DNA of 64,000 nt. Origin: Salipiger abyssi (GTDB lineage: Bacteria; Pseudomonadota; Alphaproteobacteria; Rhodobacterales; Rhodobacteraceae). This document shows positions 51,349 through 56,877 of the stretch, piece by piece. The position numbers were made by a program, and so were the translations under genes. The notes beneath the pieces were generated by a model. That model ran no database searches. It was not told the origin of the DNA and worked only from the letters and a program-made list of their open reading frames with translations. The stretch lies in NCBI RefSeq assembly GCF_001975705.1, contig NZ_CP015093.1, positions 3,162,001 through 3,226,000 of the forward strand, given 5' to 3'. The stretch's first letter is position 1. Every line of letters starts with the position of its first letter.

Positions 51349-52199
51349 TCGGCGGCGACCTCCGGCTTCGGCATCAGCTCCGACACGTCCTGGCCGAACT
51401 CCTCCAGGAACCGCCGCCGAGCCGCCGCCGGCGCCCGCCTCCAAGCCTCGGCAAGCGCCTGATACGCCTTGTCCGTCGGGTTGACTGGCGCCGGGGCTTT
51501 GCCCTCTTCATGCGCGATATGGCGGCGGGCTTCGGTCGCGGATTTCGCCTTCCCGTCGAAAAGCGTCAGCACTACACGCCGGCGCTCTGCCATTTCTCCG
51601 ATCTTGGAGATCTCGGTCAGATCCTTGAGCGTGACTGGGCGCGGCGCGCGGCGCAGCAGCCCGACCTCTTCGCCTTCCAGGGCGACGCCGGCGGCGATGA
51701 TGCGCTCGACCTGCCGCTTGGACATGCCGAATTTCTCGGCAGTCGCGGTGGCGAACGACACGATGTCGCTCGCCAGCTTTCCGGTATGCTGGTTGCCCTT
51801 GAACGCCTCAGCGCGCGTCTCCGGATGCAGCTTCTCATAGACCCGCTTGCGCTCGGCCAAGAACACCGCCGTGTCGAGCGCGTTCATCTCGGCACCGGCG
51901 AGGTTGTCGTCGATCTCCATCAGACGGGCCCAGTCATCGGTGACGTCGGTCCAGACCTTCGCCTCGATATCGTCCCAGCCAAGGCGCCGCCCCGCCTCCA
52001 GGCGGTGACCGCCCGCGATCAGGGCCAGAACACCATCCTTGCGCTGGCGCACATGGATCGCATCCTTCATCACCCCGATCTCATTGATCGACGCAATGAG
52101 GCTTTCGACACCGGCCTCGGTCACCGGCCGCAGGCGTTTGCTGGCATCCACATCGGCGATCCGGACGCGGGTTTTCTGCATCAGTCGTGGTTCGGCCAT
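51345..52199 (-). CDS. ParB-like nuclease/partition domain protein
   Basis: A 284-residue protein: VRIADVDASKRLRPVTEAGVESLIASINEIGVMKDAIHVRQRKDGVLALIAGGHRLEAGRRLGWDDI is the ParB N-terminal CTPase/Srx-like domain including the GGHRLEA box; an HTH region follows (FATATAEKFGMSKRQVERIIAAG). The C-terminal part is charged. In this phage group it replaces the early gene next to MuA. It may act as a regulator or DNA-organising CTP switch rather than in plasmid-style partition. TGATG coupling with the gene upstream. Confidence 0.85.
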   Translation of the reverse strand: MAEPRLMQKTRVRIADVDASKRLRPVTEAGVESLIASINEIGVMKDAIHVRQRKDGVLALIAGGHRLEAGRRLGWDDIEAKVWTDVTDDWARLMEIDDNLAGAEMNALDTAVFLAERKRVYEKLHPETRAEAFKGNQHTGKLASDIVSFATATAEKFGMSKRQVERIIAAGVALEGEEVGLLRRAPRPVTLKDLTEISKIGEMAERRRVVLTLFDGKAKSATEARRHIAHEEGKAPAPVNPTDKAYQALAEAWRRAPAAARRRFLEEFGQDVSELMPKPEVAAE

Positions 52200-52648
52200 C
52201 AGCTGAGCCCCCATGCGATGAAGGACAGCCCGATCATTCCGATCACAGCGCAGATACCGGCCAGCAGATCGCCCCAGACACCTTCGGAAAACCGCCGCTC
52301 AGCAGCGCGAAGAGTTGCCCAGGCCGCGCGCAGGGAGGAGGAGAGGCGCGGCCTGGGCGCCCCGGCGGTGCCTCGGCCGCCGGGGTGACGATCGAAGACA
52401 GGTCCGTGAGTGGTGTCGATCGTCATATCGAGAAACGGGGCTTCATCAGCGCCGGCATGCAGCGCCTCGGCGGTCAGCGCATTGGCGTGATCGCTGACCA
52501 TGCGCCCGGCACGTTGCACCGCGCCGAAGCTTTCCGGCTGGCGGGCCATGCAGATCAGGGTCACGCCCAGGGCAACACGCTGTTCATCCGGAAGCATCTG
52601 CCCGACCTCGCGGGCTCGCTGAATTACATCGGCATGACAGGTCAGCAT
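52199..52648 (-). CDS. Early membrane-anchored protein of unknown function
   Basis: A 149-residue protein starting MLTCHADVIQRAREVGQML, with a soluble helical N-terminal half (DEQRVALGVTLICMARQP) and a C-terminal membrane helix (LLAGICAVIGMIGLSFIAWGLS). A perfect GGAGG ribosome site lies seven bases upstream of the ATG. It is the first early gene after the accessory cassettes, and the good RBS suggests translation starts anew here. Confidence 0.68.
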   Translation of the reverse strand: MLTCHADVIQRAREVGQMLPDEQRVALGVTLICMARQPESFGAVQRAGRMVSDHANALTAEALHAGADEAPFLDMTIDTTHGPVFDRHPGGRGTAGAPRPRLSSSLRAAWATLRAAERRFSEGVWGDLLAGICAVIGMIGLSFIAWGLS

Positions 52649-52788
52649 GTGAAACCTCCGAAGGAAAAGCGCGGGAAAAGGGCTTGCGCCAGGCCACACG
52701 AGCGAGCAGGTGCGGCGCGCGGCCTGACGGGCTCACGCAGGACAACGGCAGCAGCCCGGCGGAGACGGATGTTGGGCGCAAAGCTCAT
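52642..52788 (-). CDS. Possible 48-residue early protein
   Basis: ATG at 52788 opens a frame (MSFAPNIRLRRAAAVVLREP...) that ends just inside the next gene start. Part of it is encoded by the 27-base repeat also found at 53532-53558, where the same frame reads AAAVAPREP. Arg/Ala-rich, no family; could be a vestige of repeat shuffling rather than a gene. Confidence 0.3.
   Translation of the reverse strand: MSFAPNIRLRRAAAVVLREPVRPRAAPARSCGLAQALFPRFSFGGFTC
52728..52754 (+). repeat. Cassette-boundary repeat AB, copy 1
   Basis: A 27-base sequence beginning CGGGCTCACGC and ending CAACGGCAGCAG; the second copy is at 53532-53558 with 25 of 27 bases identical and the same orientation. Each copy lies about 150-180 bases upstream of a plus-strand accessory gene. 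Confidence 0.75.
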
Positions 52789-52906
52789 GCGACCCCCCAG
52801 ATTTTGTGCTATGCGACTCGGGGACCCTTTGCGGAACCGGAAGGCGTGCCAGCGCCTCCCGGCTCCTACACCCCCTTCTGCCAGAACCAGAAAAGGATGA
52901 TTCGAA

Positions 52907-53434
52907 ATGCTGGAGACCATCACGACACTCGTCTCACTGACCAAGGCCGCGATCGGGACAGCAAAGGGGGCTGTCGACCTCGGAAACAGCATCAAGGAGG
53001 TCGTCGACAAGCCCGACGTCGACACCACCGCCCTCCGCCAAACAGTCTCTCAGCTTCTCGACGAACTCATCAGATTGCAGGCCCAACAGCTGACGATGCA
53101 AAGCGCGGTTGGACAGCTTAGCGAGGAACAGCGACGCATCGAGCGCTTTGAGCGCAATGCCGACCGATACATGCTCAAGCGGACGGAACAGGGGTCGCTT
53201 GTTCGCGAGCTCAAGGCATCTCACGCCGATGGAGATCCCATTCATTGCGTGTGTGCAGAGTGTTATGAGAAACAGGTCATATCTTTCCTGCAACCGGTCG
53301 CGCACAACACCTTTGAATGCGCGCGCTGTAAAAGCCGCGTCTTTATGCCCGACGGGAACGACATCGGCATTCGCGTCGCTCGATCTCCTCTCAGCACCCG
53401 ATGGGATATCCATGACCCTTACGGTGACGAGTGA
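52907..53434 (+). CDS. Accessory cassette gene 1: coiled-coil protein with zinc ribbon
   Basis: A 175-residue protein running against the lytic operon. Residues about 1-30 are hydrophobic-amphipathic (MLETITTLVSLTKAAIGTAKG), about 45-95 form a coiled coil (LLDELIRLQAQQLTMQSAV, QLSEEQRRIERFERNADRYM), and C-x2-C ... C-x2-C (CAECYEKQ, CARCKSRV) near 119-146 forms a zinc ribbon. AAAAGGATGATTCGA precedes the ATG, a leader nearly shared with cassette gene 2. Opposite orientation and repeat-bounded location mark it as a moron likely expressed in the lysogen. Exclusion or defence is a guess. Confidence 0.72.
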   Translation: MLETITTLVSLTKAAIGTAKGAVDLGNSIKEVVDKPDVDTTALRQTVSQLLDELIRLQAQQLTMQSAVGQLSEEQRRIERFERNADRYMLKRTEQGSLVRELKASHADGDPIHCVCAECYEKQVISFLQPVAHNTFECARCKSRVFMPDGNDIGIRVARSPLSTRWDIHDPYGDE

Positions 53435-53474
53435 CGCGGGCTGCGGTTCTACAGTGCTTTTCTTGTTGTTCTCA

Positions 53475-53531
53475 GCCATCACGACACCTCTCCTTCGGGA
53501 ATGAACGGGCGCTCGATCCCGGCAGGCCAGG
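53475..53531 (+). repeat. Cassette-boundary repeat C, copy 1
   Basis: A 57-base sequence whose second copy is at 54139-54195 (55 of 57 identical, same orientation). Read on the minus strand it encodes the last residues PAGI(E/D)RPFIPEGEVS, stop, and the MAE start of the next gene. It directly abuts repeat AB copy 2 at 53532, so two AB-gene-C units stand in tandem. Confidence 0.8.
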
Positions 53532-53558
53532 CGGGCTCACGCGGGGCAACGGCAGCAG
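53532..53558 (+). repeat. Cassette-boundary repeat AB, copy 2
   Basis: Second copy of the 27-base repeat of 52728-52754, adjoining repeat C copy 1 with no gap. Marks the start of the second cassette. Confidence 0.75.
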
Positions 53559-53707
53559 CTTGGCGGGGAACGACACCCCCTAAACTGGACCCCCGGGCCT
53601 CCCGGCCGCGACTCAGGTCAGTTTCGGTTTTGCGGCGGCGAGAGGTGTAACCAGCACCCCCCGCCACCTGAGCCCCTGAGTACCCAAACCACCCAAGGAC
53701 TGTTCGA
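53559..53707. other. Leader region of cassette gene 2
   Basis: Gene-free DNA between repeat AB copy 2 and the second accessory gene. It ends with AAGGACTGTTCGA before the ATG, similar to the leader of cassette gene 1 (AAAAGGATGATTCGA). Promoter elements were not assignable. Minus-strand frames here look like vestiges of early genes. Confidence 0.4.
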
Positions 53708-53974
53708 ATGAAGAAGCCGAACGAAAAGAAACCCCTCCCCAAACTCGACGAGCTGATGGCAGACATCGGCAAAAACCCGGACATGGCCAAAGCAACTATC
53801 GGCGGAGTTGTCCTGGGCCTGATAGGCAGAGGAGAGGCGGTATCGCTCGACGCCATCAAGCTGGAGCTTGAAAAGACTGCGAGCGGGTCTGGAGACGGCA
53901 GTGGGCCAAGCGCGGCCCTGGCAAGAGGCGCCCTAAAGGTCATCGGCGAGATCCCCCCGTCACGGGAAGATTGA
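53708..53974 (+). CDS. Accessory cassette gene 2: small protein of unknown function
   Basis: An 88-residue protein (MKKPNEKKPLPKLDELMADIGKNPDMAKATIGGVVLGLIGRGEAVSLDAIKLELEKTASG...). Basic start, a central glycine-rich hydrophobic helix (ATIGGVVLGLIG) and a flexible C-terminus. Plus strand, convergent with the 67-residue early gene and overlapping it by 35 bases. Same cassette architecture as gene 1. Function unknown. Confidence 0.65.
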   Translation: MKKPNEKKPLPKLDELMADIGKNPDMAKATIGGVVLGLIGRGEAVSLDAIKLELEKTASGSGDGSGPSAALARGALKVIGEIPPSRED

Positions 53975-54143
53975 TCTGCAAGACCAGCGCGACAATCAGA
54001 GCAATGAACGCGTCGTCGCCTCCCAGCTCTTCGTTGCGTCTGCCGCGCTCTGCGAGAATGTCGCGGAGCGCGGTCCAGGGGTCTTCAGATCCCTCGATAT
54101 GCGCGACCGCTCTGGCGAATTCGCCTTCGAAACACTCGGCCAT
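53940..54143 (-). CDS. Small early protein
   Basis: A 67-residue protein (MAECFEGEFARAVAHIEGSEDPWTALRDILAERG..., DAFIALIVALVLQINLP). ATG coupled to the upstream stop by TGATG, within repeat C copy 2. The hydrophobic C-terminal stretch may be a short membrane segment. No family recognised. Confidence 0.6.
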   Translation of the reverse strand: MAECFEGEFARAVAHIEGSEDPWTALRDILAERGRRNEELGGDDAFIALIVALVLQINLPVTGGSRR

Positions 54144-54195
54144 CACGACACCTCTCCTTCGGGGATGAACGGGCGGTCGATCCCGGCAGGCCAGG
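54139..54195 (+). repeat. Cassette-boundary repeat C, copy 2
   Basis: Second copy of the 57-base repeat of 53475-53531. Here the encoded gene end and gene start belong to intact early genes (143- and 67-residue proteins), so this is probably the ancestral copy. Confidence 0.8.
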
Positions 54196-54574
54196 CCGCG
54201 CCTGCCGGCCAGATCGACGCGAAGTAGTGGCGCCCCACATGCGCTGTCAGGGGATGAAACCCCACCGCACCGCGCCGCACGCGCTCCAGGGCGCTCAGAG
54301 TGGACTTGCGCACCCCGAAAGCCCCTCTACGCCACTCGTAAAGCGGGCCTCGATATGCCGGGCCATTGGCCTCCTTGAGGATCACGCCGGTGAGTTCGGT
54401 ATAGGCTCGGTCAAGCGCACGAAGATCGTCAGCCGCCCGACCGTGTTCGGGAGAGCGGGCTTGGCGGGCGCGGTCCGGTGGCAGGGAATGCATCGCCAGC
54501 CTCAGGACAGCCATGCTGCCGCGCAGCTCGCAAAGCGCCTGCGACAATTCGGGACGGATCACAGGGGCAGCCAT
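54143..54574 (-). CDS. Early protein of unknown function
   Basis: A 143-residue helical protein (MAAPVIRPELSQALCELRGSMAVLRLAMHSL, RAADDLRALDRAYTELTGVILKEANG, FGVRKSTLSALERVRRGAVGFHPL) ending PFIPEGEVS, a tail encoded by repeat C. ATG coupled to the Ner-like stop (TGATG). No family recognised. Confidence 0.62.
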   Translation of the reverse strand: MAAPVIRPELSQALCELRGSMAVLRLAMHSLPPDRARQARSPEHGRAADDLRALDRAYTELTGVILKEANGPAYRGPLYEWRRGAFGVRKSTLSALERVRRGAVGFHPLTAHVGRHYFASIWPAGAAWPAGIDRPFIPEGEVS

Positions 54575-54834
54575 CACGCTGCCTCCTGAGGCTTGGATTT
54601 CGACGGGCGAGGGATGTCCTGCGGCCATTCCAGATCGGCGGGCCAATTCTCCGAAAACCAGCGGATCGTTTTCGCTAAGCGAGCAGTCGTCATGTCGGCC
54701 TTACCTTTGCGGTAGAGCCGGAGCCGCTTTCCATCACCCAGCGCGTATGTGGACACGGTCGACTCCTTTAGGCCGGTATGTGCCGAGTACGCTCCTGCAA
54801 GCGCTGAGATCGTTGAGATGTCCTGTGTGCTCAT
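54574..54834 (-). CDS. Ner/Cro-like early regulator
   Basis: An 86-residue protein, the first gene of the lytic operon, divergent from the repressor. ALAGAYSAHTGLKESTVSTYALGDGKRLRLYRKGKADMTTARLAKTIRWFSENWP contains a plausible HTH, followed by DLEWPQDIPRPSK. Position, size and operators right upstream fit Ner, which limits early transcription and repressor synthesis. The family match is weak, so Ner-like is by context. Confidence 0.65.
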   Translation of the reverse strand: MSTQDISTISALAGAYSAHTGLKESTVSTYALGDGKRLRLYRKGKADMTTARLAKTIRWFSENWPADLEWPQDIPRPSKSKPQEAA

Positions 54835-54842
54835 GTTCGCCT

Positions 54843-54916
54843 CGGTATCGTTACCGCATATCATGCACGGTAACGATACCGATAGTCAAGCAAGATTATT
54901 TTCGGTAACAATACCG
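54843..54916. promoter_or_regulatory. Three repressor operators between repressor and early operon
   Basis: Three 14-bp palindromes of the form CGGTA-N4-TACCG: CGGTATCGTTACCG at 54843-54856, CGGTAACGATACCG at 54868-54881 and CGGTAACAATACCG at 54903-54916 (centres 25 and 35 bases apart). On the minus strand TTGACT (54889-54884) and CATGAT 18 bases downstream form a candidate early promoter that overlaps the middle operator. The third operator ends five bases before the repressor ATG, so the repressor likely controls itself too. Confidence 0.8.
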
Positions 54917-54921
54917 AATCA

Positions 54922-55620
54922 ATGGACGCGCAAAATCAGCTGATTCAGGCAATCGAAGCCAAGCTCGCAGAGCTCAAGTTGCGTCCGTACGCGGCGGAGC
55001 AGCGCTTTGGCTTACCAGCGGACACACTGAGGAACATTTTGCGTGCGCCGGTTAAACCGGATAGCAAGAAAGCTGGCCCAACTCTGGCAAAGGTTGCGGA
55101 TGTTTGCGCTGCACTGGGACTGGAAATTTATATCGGCCCGCCGCGCGAGACGGGTATGCCACCACCACCACCGCCAGAGGGTGCCTTCGCCAACGTTCCT
55201 CTTCACGAAGCCAGTCTCGCGGCTGGGGCCGGTTGGGAAAATGGTACGGAAGAGATAGTAGACTACCTGGCCTTCCGCAGGGATTGGCTTCGAAGGATCG
55301 GTGTGGCGCCTACGAATGCGGCACTAGCCCGCGTTGCTGGCGACAGCATGCAGCCGACTATCTGGGCTGGTGACATGGTGCTGATTGATACGACAAGGAC
55401 CGAAGTCGCGATACGAGGTGGGACTTCGTCCCGACGCCGCAGCCCGATCTATGCGATCCTCGACGATGGCGCCGCTCGCGTGAAGCGCATTGAGCGCCCT
55501 CGCGAAGACCAGGTCATTCTTCTGTCCGACAATCCAGATCATGGCCCTGAATTTACCGACGTGCAAACCCTCTCCATCATCGGCAAGGTGATGTGGTGGG
55601 GGCATACGAGTAAGGAGTGA
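54922..55620 (+). CDS. Prophage repressor, CI/LexA-like with S24 peptidase domain
   Basis: A 232-residue protein. The N-terminal about 75 residues are a helix-turn-helix (ELKLRPYAAEQRFGLPADTLRNILR); a Pro-run linker (GMPPPPPPEG) follows; the C-terminal half is an S24 protease with a likely Ala101-Gly102 cleavage site (SLAAGAGWEN), Ser142 in GDSMQPT and Lys188 in AARVKRIERP. Self-cleavage on DNA damage would induce the phage. The long Pro linker is uncommon. Overlapping start of the next gene shows co-expression in the lysogen. Confidence 0.92.
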   Translation: MDAQNQLIQAIEAKLAELKLRPYAAEQRFGLPADTLRNILRAPVKPDSKKAGPTLAKVADVCAALGLEIYIGPPRETGMPPPPPPEGAFANVPLHEASLAAGAGWENGTEEIVDYLAFRRDWLRRIGVAPTNAALARVAGDSMQPTIWAGDMVLIDTTRTEVAIRGGTSSRRRSPIYAILDDGAARVKRIERPREDQVILLSDNPDHGPEFTDVQTLSIIGKVMWWGHTSKE

Positions 55621-55625
55621 AGACC

Positions 55626-56132
55626 ATGTCTCGAACTAAGGTGTCACGTAAGGTATTTTCTTGCGGCCTGCTCTTAAGCGCATGGCTATCACCACAAGTC
55701 TGCGCTGCGGATTGGCAGTATACGTCTTGGGGGGATGCGCCAGATCAGGTGGTTGCCGCTGGTCCTGACATGGCTGATCTCAAACTTAGTGCAACAGGGG
55801 CCGATACCCCCTTTGGAAGGGTCATGATCAATGGATCTTACGCTGCAATGGGTTTGCACGGATACGTTAGCTTCGCATTTCACGAGGACCAACTTTCCGG
55901 CGTAATCTTCAGGTTCGCAGGCAAGGACAGTGTCAGCGTGCTTATGATGTTGCAGGATCAATACGGAGCACCGGACATGGAGCCAACCGCCATCAGAGGT
56001 CCGGAACAAATCTGGTTCTGGCGGGATGAGGCTTCGGGTAACAACGTGCGATACATCCATGTGCCCGCCAGCCTAGAGCCAGACGCTCTGGTCTATACTC
56101 CAATTTCGAGCGGTGACCTGTCAGGGCTTTAG
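55626..56132 (+). CDS. Secreted protein co-transcribed with the repressor (lysogenic conversion candidate)
   Basis: A 168-residue protein with a classical signal peptide (MSRTKVSRKVFSCGLLLSAWLSPQVCAA, cut after Ala) and a mature domain DWQYTSWGDAPDQVVAAGP... with GYVSFAFHEDQLSGVIFRF and EQIWFWRDEASGNNVRYIHV. AAGGAG lies eight bases before the ATG at 55626; a GTG at 55617 is an alternative. Being expressed with the repressor, it is a moron for the lysogen: periplasmic, perhaps superinfection exclusion or host fitness. No family recognised. Confidence 0.72.
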   Translation: MSRTKVSRKVFSCGLLLSAWLSPQVCAADWQYTSWGDAPDQVVAAGPDMADLKLSATGADTPFGRVMINGSYAAMGLHGYVSFAFHEDQLSGVIFRFAGKDSVSVLMMLQDQYGAPDMEPTAIRGPEQIWFWRDEASGNNVRYIHVPASLEPDALVYTPISSGDLSGL

Positions 56133-56153
56133 GGCTGGCGTTTCCGCGAAAAT

Positions 56154-56273
56154 CCGTTGCATGTTCGGCGGCAGGGCGCGGCGCTCTGCCCCACACTCAA
56201 GATGCTGATGCTTAACGGCTTTTCGGAACATGCAACGCCTCATGGCAACATGCAACGCCGTTTGCATGTTCCG
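56154..56273. repeat. Four GTTGCATGTTCCG-type repeats near the left end
   Basis: CCGTTGCATGTTCGG at 56154 (plus), the complement of GGCGTTGCATGTTCCGAA at 56223-56239 (minus), GGCGTTGCATGTTGCC at 56244-56259 (minus) and CGTTTGCATGTTCCG at 56259-56273 (plus). The second and fourth copies can pair as a large hairpin. Candidate protein-binding sites or a termination signal after the secreted-protein gene. Confidence 0.55.
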
Positions 56274-56531
56274 ACACTTGGCGGCGGCGCTGAAGATCCT
56301 GCAAGATCCGCCTCAAACGCCTTGTTTCATGGGCTCTGACACGCTCCCGGCCGCCTTTGCACGCGTCACCGTCAAACAGCTCTGCATCGCCCTTTCAGGC
56401 CCGTTTTCCGGTCTACTGAAAGACATCCTGCACAGCGCCCACGGAGCGCCCGAATCCTCCCCAAACGCCTTTTTTACAAGGCCCATCCGGATACTTCCGA
56501 GGTCATTCCGCCTCTTCCGGCATCACTGAAA

Positions 56532-56550
56532 GAATGTCTGTCACAGTACA
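56532..56550 (-). repeat. Left terminal inverted repeat of the prophage
   Basis: Read on the minus strand from 56550: TGTACTGTGACAGACATTC, matching the right end TGTAGCGTGACAGCCAAAC at 14 of 19 positions. Followed outside by AGCGC. Confidence 0.85.
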
Positions 56551-56555
56551 AGCGC
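56551..56555 (+). repeat. Target-site duplication, left-hand prophage end
   Basis: AGCGC, identical to 17332-17336. Removing the prophage and one copy restores a continuous intergenic host sequence between tRNA-Ser and the amphi-Trp gene; no host gene was interrupted. Confidence 0.85.
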
Positions 56556-56590
56556 AACAGAGTCGCGTTCAGCTGCCGGAAAGCACGATG

Positions 56591-56863
56591 TCAGCTCTCG
56601 ATACGCGGACTGCCCTTGCGCTGAACCGGCGCCTCCGGATCCGCCCAGGAGACCCGCAGGCTGACCTCGCAGCGGCCGTCTTCACGTTCGGCCTTGATCC
56701 GCAGGTTCAGCAGGTCGGCGGTCTTCAGAACAAGCTCTTCCTCGCCGTCGCCCAGATGCATCTCGCCCTTCGAAAAGCCCTTGGACAGCGCCGAGAGCAG
56801 GGTCTTGATCGTCTTCGCGTCCTGAAGCGACTCGTGGGTGAAGCGGCGGTTTTCGTCGGCCAC
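56591..56863 (-). CDS. Amphi-Trp domain protein (GAK system)
   Basis: A 90-residue protein with a GTG start and GGAGAG six bases upstream. The helical first half (RFTHESLQDAKTIKTLLSALSKGFSKGEMHLGDG) is followed by paired amphipathic beta strands, the last ending in Trp (CEVSLRVSW), which is the feature for which the amphi-Trp family is named. The family occurs with HprK-related kinase, ATP-grasp and CofD-like genes in the GAK set, all of which are present just upstream. Last gene of the minus operon. Function unknown. Confidence 0.75.
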   Translation of the reverse strand: MADENRRFTHESLQDAKTIKTLLSALSKGFSKGEMHLGDGEEELVLKTADLLNLRIKAEREDGRCEVSLRVSWADPEAPVQRKGSPRIES

Positions 56864-56877
56864 GCGGCTCTCCTGTT

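Larger units (their letters stand above)
17337..56550 (-). mobile_element. Intact Mu-like transposable prophage with a lambda-like flexible tail
   Basis: 39,214 bases with Mu-type ends (TGTA...GTGACAG inverted repeats) and a 5-bp AGCGC duplication. The lytic genes read right to left in the window: repressor/Ner control, MuA and MuB transposition proteins, HU, GemA, Mor-like activator, amidase, gp25-gp29-type packaging genes, F-like, protease, decoration, T-type capsid, gp36, gpG, then a siphovirus tail module. No gene looks broken, so it is probably inducible. The replacement of Mu's contractile tail by a lambda/GTA-like flexible tail is the arrangement of Rhodobacter phage RcapMu (from memory). 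Confidence 0.93.
56133..56550. other. Left-end region of the prophage, repeats but no gene
   Basis: Over 400 bases without a convincing gene. It contains four GCATGTT-type repeats (56154-56273), imperfect internal repeats such as TCTTTCAGT followed by CCGGAA (minus strand, near 56535 and 56425) and AAGGCGTTTG (near 56472 and 56330), and the terminal inverted repeat. In Mu-like phages the left end carries several MuA-binding sites spread over about 180 bases or more. Confidence 0.6.

Noticed and set aside
53479..53943. Minus-strand 154-codon frame opposite cassette gene 2
   Set aside because: Its end is the repeated C-terminal tail from repeat C, but the upstream part is antisense to a better plus-strand gene and there is no in-frame start near the repeat; treated as a vestige.
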